The notes: generated by a model from the sequence alone, not told the origin. A stretch of 64,000 nucleotides of DNA from Betaproteobacteria bacterium (GCA_013298765.1 JAAFJA010000002.1:434001-498000); one strand, 5' to 3'. Numbered from the stretch's first letter, positions 17,616-26,976 are shown. Translations and numbers: made by a program.

Positions 17616-18494
17616 CTACGCGGCGCGGCGCGATGTTGAAAGGGTCGCGAAGTAAAGGTCTTCCAAACCTCCGTTCACCGATTCAAACCCGGCTTCTGGC
17701 ACTTCGTTTGCGGCGACATGGATCACGGTTTCGCCGGTGCGAAGGCGCGTCGAGATCACATTCATGCGGGATTGGTATTCGGCAAGCGCTGCTTTGGGAA
17801 TTGCTTTGCGCCAAATTCGTCCGGCCAGCGAGCGGGTCAGCTCGTTCGGAGCACCCGTTAGCACGATGCGCCCATTTACGATGATTGCCATACGCGAGCA
17901 CAGATCAGCAACATCTTCCACAATATGAGTGGAGAGAATCACAACGACGTTCTCGCCGATTTCTGAAAGCAGATTGTTAAAGCGATTGCGCTCTTCTGGA
18001 TCGAGCCCCGCCGTCGGCTCATCGACGATGATGAGCGAGGGATTGCCGATCAAAGCCTGCGCAATACCGAAGCGCTGGCGCATCCCGCCAGAGAAACCCG
18101 CAACCGCTTTCTTGCGCATGTCCCACAAATTCACCTGCTGCAAGAGAGATTCCACAACCTCTTTGCGTTCGCCGCGTTGGCTCAAACCTTTCAACACGGC
18201 AAGATGATCGAGCAAATCGAGTGCGGACACGCGGGGATAAACGCCGAAATCCTGCGGCAAATATCCCAATCGCGCACGAAGTTTCTCCGGTTCTCGAACC
18301 ACGTCGACACCATCGAACACAATGTTGCCTGCGCTCGGTGTTTGCAGCGTTGCGATACAACGCATGAGCGACGATTTGCCCGCGCCGTTAGGACCGAGCA
18401 AACCGAACATGCCCTTTGGAATGTCGAGATTTGCGTTGTCCAACGCCTTGGTGCCATTGGCGTATACGTGCGTGACTGCGTCGAGCTTGAGCAT
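17616..18494 (-). CDS. ABC transporter ATP-binding protein
   Basis: This 292-residue protein has all ABC motifs: Walker A GPNGAGKS (34-41), signature FSGGMRQR, Walker B LIIVDEP and the H-loop STHIVEDV. A C-terminal extension of about 80 residues follows the nucleotide-binding domain. It belongs to the drug/antibiotic exporter type (CcmA-like), which pairs with ABC-2 permeases. It directly precedes the permease/M1 fusion and should energise it. Confidence 0.93.
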   Translation of the reverse strand: MLKLDAVTHVYANGTKALDNANLDIPKGMFGLLGPNGAGKSSLMRCIATLQTPSAGNIVFDGVDVVREPEKLRARLGYLPQDFGVYPRVSALDLLDHLAVLKGLSQRGERKEVVESLLQQVNLWDMRKKAVAGFSGGMRQRFGIAQALIGNPSLIIVDEPTAGLDPEERNRFNNLLSEIGENVVVILSTHIVEDVADLCSRMAIIVNGRIVLTGAPNELTRSLAGRIWRKAIPKAALAEYQSRMNVISTRLRTGETVIHVAANEVPEAGFESVNGGLEDLYFATLSTSRRAA

Positions 18495-18746
18495 GAGATT
18501 CCCGTTTGAAAATTGATCGATTTACCGACGATGCGTGCCATCACCGACCGTTTATCTCAACATTTCAAAGGAAACCTCAGAGCCCGCCAATAGAAAGGCG
18601 ACGAGTTGCGGGTTTGAGTTAGTCGATTGGAGGGCAATCAGGCGCTTACCCCCTAAAAGGAGCCGATGAGGGCCGATTATTTGGCTCGCGGCGGCTACGC
18701 CTTCGGTGTTGATTGATTTACCAGTTGGAACCGGGAGCGTCCCAAC

Positions 18747-19118
18747 TCACGACCCGCGCAAGACCCACCCAAGCGAAAACACATAACGACTGCCGCCAAC
18801 GACGCGCGTGACGCTGTGCTCGCTCGCATCCGGTCGAAACAGTTTGATGCGTTTCGTCGAAAAAATCGGATTCGCACACACGAACTCGCCGCCCGATTTC
18901 GGCGATTTCAAAATGATGTTTAGACGATAGTGCCGCCCCGTCGTCACCGGATCGGTATGCGGCGGAATCTCCGAGCCTTCGGGATAGCGAAGCAAATACG
19001 AATCAAACGGCAAAGGCCACCGCGCCGTCAACAACAACATCTTGTCGTAACCCGTCCCCTGCCGCCCGCGTTGCCAGCGGAAGGCGGTGGAGAGGTAGTT
19101 GCGAAAAGAAGATGCCAT
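18747..19118 (-). CDS. Small 2OG-Fe(II) oxygenase
   Basis: From the ATG giving MASSFRNYLS the protein has 123 residues and is essentially one 2OG-Fe(II) oxygenase domain. The iron ligands are visible as the His and Asp of PPHTDPV and a distal His in SEHSVTRV. An Arg ten residues beyond the distal His is placed to bind 2-oxoglutarate. Another ATG nine codons upstream is possible. The substrate is unknown. The small size suits a protein or nucleobase hydroxylase, but nothing nearby decides. Confidence 0.75.
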   Translation of the reverse strand: MASSFRNYLSTAFRWQRGRQGTGYDKMLLLTARWPLPFDSYLLRYPEGSEIPPHTDPVTTGRHYRLNIILKSPKSGGEFVCANPIFSTKRIKLFRPDASEHSVTRVVGGSRYVFSLGWVLRGS

Positions 19119-19227
19119 CGTGCGGTTCGTAGAAAGCGATCTCATTGCACGTAAATTGATATCGGCATATCTGCATCTGAGAACCCCATCTTGGTCATCG
19201 ACAAATTCTCGCTACACGTACTCCAAC

Positions 19228-20412
19228 TCAACGCGGTGGCGACCAGAGCTCGCAAATTTGAACTGATCGATCTTTTGTTAGCGCTTCAGGCGGGATATTC
19301 GCGCCGACGAAATTCGGTCCATTCGACAAAAGCATCGTCTGAGGCAAGTCGCCCGCGTAACGTGTGCGGAGTTCGTCACGAACCCATTTCGCCCGTGCAT
19401 GCGCGAGGCCCGCGTTCGATCCATAAATTTTTAGTGAGGCGTTCTTGAGCGATCGTTTGTCCGCCGAACCGACGAAAAAGAGCGCTACAAGTCGCCCCCC
19501 CGAGTTACGCTGCTTAAGTTCGCGCGCTGTAGCGTCGATCTTAGCGAGAAGCAAATCACCTTGGTCGTGCTGCGCTTCGAGGAACCCCCCAATGCGAGCG
19601 TCCTCGCGGCATTCAACTGCAAATCCCCTGCTTGGGAGCTCCACCGAGAGCGTAGATCCAGAAGTTGGGAAGCTTCCTGATACCTCGAGACTAGTTTTGA
19701 AATTGAACAACGTGAAGTCACCCGAAAGTAGCGTGACCGGGCCGATCAAGGAAGCCAATGAAACTAGGGAAACTGTGATTGTTCTGGGGCGATTCTCCTT
19801 ATCAAAGCAGGTTTTCAAATCCGACCAACGCGTGTCACTCAGCACCAGCCAAGCAACAGCAAGAGCGACTATCGCGACGAACATAATCGTCGAAACAAAA
19901 ACCGCGAAGCGCAACAGAATCGCGCTCCAGCCAGTTTCTTTGGCGGTAGAGAGCGTCGGCTTGTTGTTCTCGATCGCCGCTCTCAGCGTGGAGACAGCAT
20001 GATCAATCTGCGAACTCTTCGGCATATTTCTTTCGATAATTCGCGCCAGTTCAAGAGTCGCTTCGTCGGACTTATGCTCGGCTCCCGATTGGAGTTGCGT
20101 TTTGTCTTCAGGTTTCGACACCGGCAGACGCTCAAGAATTCTGCGGAGTGTTTCACTTGCTTCTCGAGTGTTCTTATCGATGCCAGTTACGGTCTTCAAT
20201 TCCTCATGAATACGGCTGGCGGACGCGGAAATAAGGGTCTGTTTGTCGCGAATCTCTCCCAGTACCGCGATTAGCGCTCGATCTCTTTGGCTTTGCAAAT
20301 AACCATTGACGGCGACGAAAAGGAGCAAAACGATTGCGATAATGGGCCAGACAAGACGAGATCGACGGATCGCGTGCGCAACCAGACGCTTTGCTGCATT
20401 TTTTCTCCTCAT
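19228..20412 (-). CDS. Inner-membrane protein with OmpA-like C-terminal domain
   Basis: The protein begins with a basic stretch and a transmembrane helix (LVWPIIAIVLLLFVAV). A periplasmic-type helical region of about 120 residues follows, then a second hydrophobic pair near 160-230. The last 130 residues end in LAHARAKWVRDELRTR and KDRSVQICEL, which fit the RA-x-x-V helix and closing strand of OmpA/MotB peptidoglycan-binding domains. The Asp/Arg contacts expected in that fold are not clearly placed, so binding is uncertain. The start is the ATG preceded by GGGGA; one 24 bp upstream is possible. Confidence 0.65.
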   Translation of the reverse strand: MRRKNAAKRLVAHAIRRSRLVWPIIAIVLLLFVAVNGYLQSQRDRALIAVLGEIRDKQTLISASASRIHEELKTVTGIDKNTREASETLRRILERLPVSKPEDKTQLQSGAEHKSDEATLELARIIERNMPKSSQIDHAVSTLRAAIENNKPTLSTAKETGWSAILLRFAVFVSTIMFVAIVALAVAWLVLSDTRWSDLKTCFDKENRPRTITVSLVSLASLIGPVTLLSGDFTLFNFKTSLEVSGSFPTSGSTLSVELPSRGFAVECREDARIGGFLEAQHDQGDLLLAKIDATARELKQRNSGGRLVALFFVGSADKRSLKNASLKIYGSNAGLAHARAKWVRDELRTRYAGDLPQTMLLSNGPNFVGANIPPEALTKDRSVQICELWSPPR

Positions 20413-20449
20413 CGCTTTTCCCCATTCAACCGGCAATCAGCTTCTACGT

Positions 20450-21637
20450 CTAAGCAAACGCCTGAATCCCAGTCTGCGCCCTACCAAGAATGAGCGCATG
20501 AATATCATGCGTCCCCTCGTAGGTATTCACCACTTCAAGATTCACGAGATGCCTTGCGACGCCATATTCGTCGCTTATGCCGTTGCCGCCCATCATGTCG
20601 CGCGCTAGGCGGGCGATGTCGAGCGATTTGCCGCAGCTGTTTCGCTTCATGATGCTGGTGATTTCAACCGCTGCCGTGCCCTCGTCTTTCATGCGACCTA
20701 GGCGCAGGCAGCCTTGCAGGCCGAGCGTGATCTCGGTTTGCATGTCGGCGAGTTTCTTTTGGATGAGTTGGTTCGCGGCGAGTGGGCGACCGAATTGTTT
20801 GCGATCGAGCACGTATTGGCGGGCGCGGTGCCAGCAGTCTTCCGCCGCGCCGAGCGCGCCCCAGGCGATGCCGTAACGGGCGCTGTTCAAACAAGTGAAC
20901 GGGCCTTTGAGACCTTCGACTTCGGGGAATTCGTTTTCTTCCGGAACAAAGACATCGTCCATCACGATTTCGCCTGTGGTCGAAGCACGCAAACCGACCT
21001 TGCCTTTGATCGCGGGGGCGGAAAGCCCTTTCATTCCTTTTTCCAGGATGTAGCCACGAATGCGGCCTTCATCATTTTTTGCCCAAACGATGAACACATC
21101 GGCAAAGGGCGAATTGGAAATCCACATCTTGGAACCGGTGAGCGAGAAACCGCCGGAGACTTTCTTCGCGCGAGTGATCATGCTCGCAGGGTCAGAGCCG
21201 TGGTTCGGTTCGGTGAGCCCGAAGCAGCCGATCCATTCGCCTGTAGCGAGTTTCGGAAGATACTTCTTCTTCTGCGCTTCGGTGCCGAATTCGTTGATCG
21301 GCACCATGACGAGCGAACTTTGCACGCTCATCATCGAGCGATAGCCGGAATCAACGCGCTCGACCTCGCGTGCGATGAGTCCATAGCAAACATAGTTCAA
21401 ACCCGCGCCACCGTATTGCTCGGGGATCGTCGGCCCGAGCAAGCCGAGCTCGCCCATCTCGCGAAAGATGGCGGTATCGGTGTATTCGTTGCGAAACGCT
21501 TCGGTGACGCGCGGCAAGAGTTTGTCTTGACAATACGCGGCGGCTGCGTCGCGAACAGCGCGCTCGTCATCGGTTAATTGTTGATCGAGAAGGAGCGGAT
21601 CGCTCCAGTTAAATTGGGCTTTGCTGCTTGATTTCAT
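20450..21637 (-). CDS. gcdH: Glutaryl-CoA dehydrogenase
   Basis: The 395-residue flavoenzyme oxidises and decarboxylates glutaryl-CoA to crotonyl-CoA in lysine, tryptophan and benzoate catabolism. Family features include [13 protein letters not shown] (FAD contact), the substrate Arg in [30 protein letters not shown] and the catalytic Glu in [16 protein letters not shown]. The length equals the family's normal size. It stands alone between the OmpA-like gene and the arsenosugar cluster; no glutarate transporter or CoA-transferase lies nearby. Confidence 0.95.
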   Translation of the reverse strand: MKSSSKAQFNWSDPLLLDQQLTDDERAVRDAAAAYCQDKLLPRVTEAFRNEYTDTAIFREMGELGLLGPTIPEQYGGAGLNYVCYGLIAREVERVDSGYRSMMSVQSSLVMVPINEFGTEAQKKKYLPKLATGEWIGCFGLTEPNHGSDPASMITRAKKVSGGFSLTGSKMWISNSPFADVFIVWAKNDEGRIRGYILEKGMKGLSAPAIKGKVGLRASTTGEIVMDDVFVPEENEFPEVEGLKGPFTCLNSARYGIAWGALGAAEDCWHRARQYVLDRKQFGRPLAANQLIQKKLADMQTEITLGLQGCLRLGRMKDEGTAAVEITSIMKRNSCGKSLDIARLARDMMGGNGISDEYGVARHLVNLEVVNTYEGTHDIHALILGRAQTGIQAFA

Positions 21638-21817
21638 GCCGTAATTGTAGGAGCGGAGATGCGGCGTTCAAACTTTGGGAACATGCGCGGTTGGCATGAC
21701 TAGACGAACACGGCGGGTGCTGCGGATTGCGGAGAAAAGCCATCCCCACCAAGCGCTTCGGGTTGACCTCGCGTTGAAGGGGAGGTTTCGAAGACTCGTG
21801 ATCGCGGCAAGGGCTGC

Positions 21818-22477
21818 CTACAAATCGGGCGGCAGCAGTCCCTCGCGAATCGCGCGTTCGACATCCGCTGGTTCATCAATATCCCAGAGCGCCGCTGATT
21901 CGGCCCAGAGGAGACCCGCGTCACGGAACCGCTGGCGCGTAGTCGCCATGACATTCGGCGTGCTCCACGTCATATCACGAAACGGCACAGAACTAGGCTG
22001 ATTACTCGCGATTAGCACATACCCACCATCCTCCACTTTTGTGAGGCTCCAATGAATATTTGTGTTTAGTTGAGTTAATGCATTTTCTATATCGTCGCCT
22101 TTAATAACTGGGCAGTCTGTTCCTAAAATTGCTATCGATTGGAAACGGCCTTCGAGCGATGTCATGCAGTTGAACATCCGCTCGCCCAAATCGCCACTGA
22201 TTTGCGAACGAATCGGAAAGCCGAATCGTTGCGACCACGCGATGCAGCTTGGATGCGACGCGTCGTTTTCATCCGCAATCCAGATCGACGCGGTCGCGTT
22301 CATCGTGTCGCACGCGTCACGTACGATCTGGAGAGTGCGTTCGGCAAGAAATCGATAGATCGCCGTTGCCCTACGCGCACCGTACGCAGCTATCAATCGC
22401 GTTTTGACCTTGCCTTCGATGGGTGCACGAGCGAAGATCGCGATGTGAGCTGAGTGGCTGCCTCTCGCGTCACTCAT
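21818..22477 (-). CDS. TIGR04282-type glycosyltransferase of arsenosugar cluster
   Basis: The 219-residue protein has the N-terminus IAIFARAPIEGKVKTRLIAAYG and the metal/nucleotide motif ILGTDCPVIKGDDIENAL of this GT-A-like family (also called DUF2064). Its gene overlaps the next (TIGR04283) gene by 4 bp, and ArsS lies just upstream. Family members are named for co-occurrence with arsenosugar genes; the reaction has not been shown for this protein. Codons 115-150 are unusually AT-rich compared with the rest of the gene. Confidence 0.87.
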   Translation of the reverse strand: MSDARGSHSAHIAIFARAPIEGKVKTRLIAAYGARRATAIYRFLAERTLQIVRDACDTMNATASIWIADENDASHPSCIAWSQRFGFPIRSQISGDLGERMFNCMTSLEGRFQSIAILGTDCPVIKGDDIENALTQLNTNIHWSLTKVEDGGYVLIASNQPSSVPFRDMTWSTPNVMATTRQRFRDAGLLWAESAALWDIDEPADVERAIREGLLPPDL

Positions 22478-23196
22478 CGGGAAGCCTCTGACCTACCATA
22501 ACCGTACCATCGCGCGAGCGTAGCGGGCGACACACCTAGCCAATACGCGAACCGTAACCACCACATCAGCGCAATCGTGCGGAAAACACCCTGTGTTTCC
22601 CATCGGCGTGCCGATGTGCGGACTTTCGCGCGCAGACAGGCGGGCGAGGAAACTCGCTTCAGTCGTTTAGAAATTTCGATGTCTTCCATCAGCGCTTGTT
22701 CCGGGAATCCGCCGATTGCGATAAACGTGCGTCTCGTCACGAAGATGCACTGATCGCCAGTTGCGATACCCGTGCTGCGCGATCGAAGATTCATCATCGT
22801 CGCAACAAGCCGCAGTCTCGCCTCGTGACTAACGAGCGTCACGTCAAAGCGTCCCCACGAGCCCCCTGGATTCAGCGCGTTAGCAATTAGGTTGAACGCA
22901 TCAGCTGGTAGCGTCGTGTCCGCATGGAGGAATACAAGGGTATCGCCCACTGCGATGTTTGCGCCAAAGTTCTGTTGGCGCGCTCGACCGCGTGGCGATT
23001 GCACGGCGTGATCACAATGAGCACGTGCACGTTGCAGCGTGTCATCCTCGCTACCGCCGTCGACCACGATGATTTCAGTTTCAAAGTTCGACGTTTGCTT
23101 ACGCAGCGATGCAAGCAATTTCTCGATCCGTCGCGATTCATTCAATACAGGAATGATGACTGAAAACTGAATTCGCTCGGTGCTGCTTCGAGACAT
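22474..23196 (-). CDS. TIGR04283-type glycosyltransferase of arsenosugar cluster
   Basis: This is a 240-residue family 2 glycosyltransferase: FSVIIPVLNESRRIEKLL at the start, IIVVDGGSEDDT as the nucleotide-binding segment, DTLVFLHADTTLP as the metal-binding DxD region, and GDQCIFVTRRTF further on. The last 50 residues have one hydrophobic stretch, suggesting membrane association. It overlaps the TIGR04282 gene and follows arsS by 54 bp. Sugar transfer in arsenosugar or arsenolipid formation is inferred from neighbours. Confidence 0.88.
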   Translation of the reverse strand: MSRSSTERIQFSVIIPVLNESRRIEKLLASLRKQTSNFETEIIVVDGGSEDDTLQRARAHCDHAVQSPRGRARQQNFGANIAVGDTLVFLHADTTLPADAFNLIANALNPGGSWGRFDVTLVSHEARLRLVATMMNLRSRSTGIATGDQCIFVTRRTFIAIGGFPEQALMEDIEISKRLKRVSSPACLRAKVRTSARRWETQGVFRTIALMWWLRFAYWLGVSPATLARWYGYGRSEASR

Positions 23197-23250
23197 TGGA
23201 AACCAGACATTTACCTAGGGGGGGCTTACCACGCGAGCAATCAACATCGC

Positions 23251-24228
23251 TCAATTCAGCGCGCCGCCACACGAACTGCCCTGACCTGCTGTGCAACCGT
23301 AACAATGGTCGCGAACAACGATGGCCCCATCCTCAAGCGCGTTCTTGCTAGACGCAAGCACATCGCGCAAATGCACGCGGGAGGAACCGTTGAAACGCAA
23401 TCCCAAACCGAGCATTTGATTAAAGTCACAATCGTAGAGATAGCCTTGATAGTCGATACTCAGCTGAGAGCGACACATGACCTTATCTGCATTCTCATCT
23501 CGGTGCGCATTGCGAAGCACTTGCATGTAATCGTCGAAGGTGTTCTTTGAAATGAGCGTTGAGCCGAATCGCTGAATCGGCATATTGGCAAGCGTGAGCA
23601 AGCGGTTAAATCGAATCCCGAATTCGTTGAAAAGTACGCGTTTGTAATCCGCTTCGAGTGCTTGCTGCGGCGGTGGCAACACGGCCCCTTGCGGGTTGTA
23701 AACCAGGTCAATTTCGAGGGGGCTGCCGTTGGTGCCGTAACCCAGAGCATTGAGTTTTTGCAGCGCACGGATGCTTGCGTCAAACACACCATTGCCGCGT
23801 TGTTTGTCCACGTTCTCTGTGGAGTAGCACGGCAGCGAAGCAACGATTTTCACGCTGTTTTCCGCAAGGAATTCCGCAAGAGATTCTTGGCCCGGTTCGA
23901 ACAAAATCGTGAGATTGCAGCGATCAATGACTTTCAATCCTCGATCGCGTGCCGTTGAGACTAGCGCGCGAAAATGGGGATTGAGTTCAGGCGCGCCGCC
24001 AGTGAGATCAAGCGTATTCGCGCCGAGGTGTAGCGCAGCGTCTAGGGCGAGATTGATCGTTTCGCGATCCATCTCTTCCGTACGCTGCGGACTCGCCGCG
24101 ACGTGGCAGTGAACGCAAGACTGGTTACAACGATAACCGAGGTTGAGCTGTAGCGTTTCCACGTTGCGCCGGCGCAAAGGCGGAAAGGTGGTACGCGAGG
24201 ATTCGAGGCGAGGGAGAACGGCGTACAT
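23251..24228 (-). CDS. arsS: Arsenosugar biosynthesis radical SAM protein
   Basis: The 325-residue enzyme has the radical SAM cysteines C34, C38 and C41 in CNQSCVHC. It also has LDLTGGAPELNPHFRALV and a C-terminal region rich in cysteines (MCRSQL, YDCDFNQMLGL, CYGCTAGQGSSCGG) typical of ArsS with extra cluster or substrate binding. The family joins a deoxyadenosyl group to methylated arsenic on the way to arsenosugars. AGGAAAG precedes the ATG. The usual partner, an ArsM arsenite methyltransferase, is not in this window. Confidence 0.9.
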   Translation of the reverse strand: MYAVLPRLESSRTTFPPLRRRNVETLQLNLGYRCNQSCVHCHVAASPQRTEEMDRETINLALDAALHLGANTLDLTGGAPELNPHFRALVSTARDRGLKVIDRCNLTILFEPGQESLAEFLAENSVKIVASLPCYSTENVDKQRGNGVFDASIRALQKLNALGYGTNGSPLEIDLVYNPQGAVLPPPQQALEADYKRVLFNEFGIRFNRLLTLANMPIQRFGSTLISKNTFDDYMQVLRNAHRDENADKVMCRSQLSIDYQGYLYDCDFNQMLGLGLRFNGSSRVHLRDVLASSKNALEDGAIVVRDHCYGCTAGQGSSCGGALN

Positions 24229-24251
24229 GAGTCTTTCCTGTTGCGATAGGT

Positions 24252-24269
24252 GATAGCGAAATCGCTATC
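24252..24269. promoter_or_regulatory. Palindromic operator candidate upstream of arsS
   Basis: GATAGCGAAATCGCTATC has two perfect 8-base arms around AA and ends 23 bp before the arsS start codon. Its position, size and symmetry suit a dimeric repressor site. Which regulator binds is unknown, and no ArsR-type gene is in the window. The surrounding gap of 248 bp to dppF holds no other feature that I can support. Confidence 0.5.
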
Positions 24270-24476
24270 CATGGATGACGTCACGCGATCATCGCTTTTC
24301 CACCCGTATCGCAAACGAAATGGCGAGAACCGAGCGATGAGTCACGTCGCGCACAACTAAATCACGTCAAGAAGTTCGTATCAAGCGCGAGGCGGTTACA
24401 GCGTTCGCGCGATCAAAAAATTATCGGAGCGCAACGGACGGAACAAACCGCGAGGCAAGCACGCCCAGGAATCGAC

Positions 24477-25460
24477 CTACACCGCCGCGTGGCAGGCGAC
24501 TTCCCGATCCTTGAACGCGATCAACTGTGGCCGATCCTTGTCACAGGGGCCAAACTTCTTCGGGCAGCGCGGATTGAAAGCGCAGCCGGTTGGCGGATTT
24601 AGCGGGTTGGGGACTTCGCCGGCGACGGGTGTACGCGCTTTGCCGGTCATTTTCAGATCGGGAATGGCGTCTAGCAACATGCGCGTGTACGGATGCTGCG
24701 GGTCGCCGAACACCTGCTTCTTGTCGCCAATTTCGACGATTCGACCGAGGTACATCACGCCGACGCGATCAGAAATATGGTGCACGACTTGCAAATTGTG
24801 CGAGATAAACAGATAGGTCAGCCCCATCTCGCGTTGCAAATCTTTCATGAGATTCAAAACCTGCGCTTGCACGGATACGTCGAGCGCCGAGGTCGGCTCA
24901 TCACAAATAAGGAATTCGGGATTGCTCGCGAGCGCGCGCGCGATGGAAATGCGTTGGCGTTGACCGCCGGAGAATTGGTGCGGAAACTTCTCACCGTCTT
25001 TCGCGGTGAGTTTTACGTAGCCGAGCAACTCAGCCACGCGCTTATCGATCGCAGCGTTATCCGTCAACAGTTTGTGTGTACGAATCGGTTCGGCCACGAT
25101 GTCGGAGACACGCCAACGCGGATTCAAACTTGCGTACGGGTCTTGAAAAATCATCTGTACCTTGCGCCGCAAGGCTTGGCTTGATTCGCCCGTCTGATCA
25201 ACAAGGCGCATGTCTTTGCCGTCAACGGTGATCATGCCCTTGGTGGGCTGGTAGAGCCCAACGATCAGCCGTGCGACAGTTGACTTGCCACATCCAGATT
25301 CACCCACGAGTGCGAGCGTTTCACCCTTACGAATATCGAATGAAACATCGCTCACGGCCTGAAGATACGACGGTGGTTTGCGCTCAATGACGCGGTTTAA
25401 CCACGGTGCGGAAACGTCGAATGTTTTGCTAACGTTGTTGAGGGTAACGAAGGCGCTCAT
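24477..25460 (-). CDS. Oligo/dipeptide ABC transporter ATPase (DppF-type)
   Basis: The 327-residue ATPase has Walker A GESGCGKST, signature FSGGQRQRISIARAL, Walker B LICDEPTSALDVS and the C-terminal oligopeptide-transporter segment with RTPVAGEVPNPLNPP and CAFNPRCPKKFGPC. That Cys-containing tail in related subunits can bind an iron-sulfur cluster. The ATG giving MSAFVTLNN is chosen; longer frames upstream run into dppD. It is the last gene of the transporter operon, 19 bp after DppD. Confidence 0.93.
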   Translation of the reverse strand: MSAFVTLNNVSKTFDVSAPWLNRVIERKPPSYLQAVSDVSFDIRKGETLALVGESGCGKSTVARLIVGLYQPTKGMITVDGKDMRLVDQTGESSQALRRKVQMIFQDPYASLNPRWRVSDIVAEPIRTHKLLTDNAAIDKRVAELLGYVKLTAKDGEKFPHQFSGGQRQRISIARALASNPEFLICDEPTSALDVSVQAQVLNLMKDLQREMGLTYLFISHNLQVVHHISDRVGVMYLGRIVEIGDKKQVFGDPQHPYTRMLLDAIPDLKMTGKARTPVAGEVPNPLNPPTGCAFNPRCPKKFGPCDKDRPQLIAFKDREVACHAAV

Positions 25461-25479
25461 GGGTCTTTTCTCTTCTAAA

Positions 25480-26448
25480 TTACTTCGCGTGTAGCCAACA
25501 TGCAGCGCGGGTATTCCCAGCCACAAGGAGTTCGGGGCGCTCAGTTTTGCAGCGATCAAACACCTGGGTGCAGCGTGGGTTGAATGCACAACCTTGTGGG
25601 ATTGAATCCAGACGCGGCATCGCGCCGTCGATTTGAATCAAGCGTTCGCGATGGGTATCGAATTCTGGAATTGATCCCATCAGTCCCATCGTGTACGGAT
25701 GTTGCGGGTTATGAATGACTTCGGAAACCGGGCCAATTTCGGCAACCCGCCCGGCATACATCACCGCGACGCGATCAGCCGTTTCTGCGATGACCCCCAT
25801 GTCGTGCGTGACGAGCATGACGGCAGTGCCGTGATCACGACATAGGCGCTTCAGAAGCGTGATGATCTGCGCCTGGATCGACACATCGAGCGCGGTGGTG
25901 GGCTCATCAGCGATGATGACTTTTGGCTCGGCGGCGAGCGCAAGCGCAATCACAACTCGTTGGCGCATTCCGCCAGAGAACTGGTGCGGGTAGTGCTCGA
26001 TCCGCTCACGCGCTGCAGGGATGCCGACCTCTTCCAAGAGCTTTATCGCGCGCTCAAGCGCTTGCTCGCGGGACATTTCCAGATGCGTGAGGATGGTCTC
26101 AGTTAGCTGCCGCCCAACGGTGTAGAGCGGGTTGAGCGACGTGAGTGGATCCTGAAAAATAGCCCCGATTTGCCTGCCGCGAATCTTTCGCATTTCCTCG
26201 TAGGGCAGGTTGTCGATCCGCTTGCCTTCAAGCAGAATTTCGCCGCTGGCGACGCGCCCGGGCGGCTCGAGCAAGCCAATGATTGCGGCCCCCGTAAGCG
26301 ATTTGCCAGCACCCGATTCACCGACTACGCCCAACACTTCGCCTGGCGCGATGGAGAACGACACACCGTCCACGGCTTTAAGCACACCCCTTCTCGTAGG
26401 GAACTCGATGTGTATGTCTTTTACTTCTAAAACGGGCGCTTTTGACAT
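25480..26448 (-). CDS. Oligo/dipeptide ABC transporter ATPase (DppD-type)
   Basis: The 322-residue ATPase pairs with the DppF-type subunit. Walker [10 protein letters not shown], signature [15 protein letters not shown] and Walker [14 protein letters not shown] are present. The tail [21 protein letters not shown] carries the family's cysteines. Together the two ATPases drive import of peptides or similar solutes through the two permeases encoded upstream in the operon. Confidence 0.93.
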   Translation of the reverse strand: MSKAPVLEVKDIHIEFPTRRGVLKAVDGVSFSIAPGEVLGVVGESGAGKSLTGAAIIGLLEPPGRVASGEILLEGKRIDNLPYEEMRKIRGRQIGAIFQDPLTSLNPLYTVGRQLTETILTHLEMSREQALERAIKLLEEVGIPAARERIEHYPHQFSGGMRQRVVIALALAAEPKVIIADEPTTALDVSIQAQIITLLKRLCRDHGTAVMLVTHDMGVIAETADRVAVMYAGRVAEIGPVSEVIHNPQHPYTMGLMGSIPEFDTHRERLIQIDGAMPRLDSIPQGCAFNPRCTQVFDRCKTERPELLVAGNTRAACWLHAK

Positions 26449-26464
26449 TTTTTGTTTCTTAAAT

Positions 26465-26483
26465 CTAGCCCTAGCTAAACGGG
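26465..26483 (-). repeat. Single degenerate copy of the dispersed motif (copy E)
   Basis: CTAGCCCTAGCTAAACGGG on the plus strand is, on the minus strand, CCCGTTTAGCTAGGGCTAG, close to the element core. It starts 25 bp beyond the stop of the lipoprotein gene and 16 bp before dppD. I find no partner at the 66-68 bp spacing seen in other copies, so it may be a half element or chance. Confidence 0.35.
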
Positions 26484-26508
26484 CGCTTCATTGAATTTTT
26501 TTTGGGTT

Positions 26509-26976
26509 CTATCGAACCTGTTTCGGCGTCGGTATCGCGCGTGGGCGATCAAGCTGCGCGGGAACCACGGTGCTTTCCACGCGTTCACCGTAGGGCGTGC
26601 ACCCGGCAATCGGTTCGGCGTGATCGATCACAAGTTCGAAATCTGGCGTAAGCGAGGTTGCGCGCTGGGCGGCCAGCCAATAGCGCACACACTTTTCGAC
26701 CTTGAACTCGAATTCCTTACGCACCGGTTCGCGGAAATTTGCAATCGGCGGCGCATCGACGGTCAGTTTGCGCACGCCAGAATCAACGCGACGCGGTGTG
26801 AGCGTGCTGTATTCACCATCCACCGCAACGATTAATACCGGATAGCGGTTCATGCTGGCGCGGGTGTAGAGATTGCCATCGAGCAAACTTTCCCACTGGT
26901 GTGCGCAGCCGGCAAGCGCGCCTGCGCACCCGATGAGGCTGAGCGTGACTAGAGGTTTTGAAATCGAAATTGCCAT
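26509..26976 (-). CDS. Small lipoprotein within the dipeptide transporter operon
   Basis: This 155-residue protein has a signal peptide with lipobox LAGC near residue 24. The body has no domain I recognise; it contains VLIVAVDGEYSTLTPRRVDSG and two further cysteines. It lies between dppC and dppD, on the same strand, so it is probably cotranscribed with the transporter. It is too small to be a dipeptide-binding protein. A role in the envelope, perhaps accessory to transport, is inference from position only. Confidence 0.75.
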   Translation of the reverse strand: MAISISKPLVTLSLIGCAGALAGCAHQWESLLDGNLYTRASMNRYPVLIVAVDGEYSTLTPRRVDSGVRKLTVDAPPIANFREPVRKEFEFKVEKCVRYWLAAQRATSLTPDFELVIDHAEPIAGCTPYGERVESTVVPAQLDRPRAIPTPKQVR

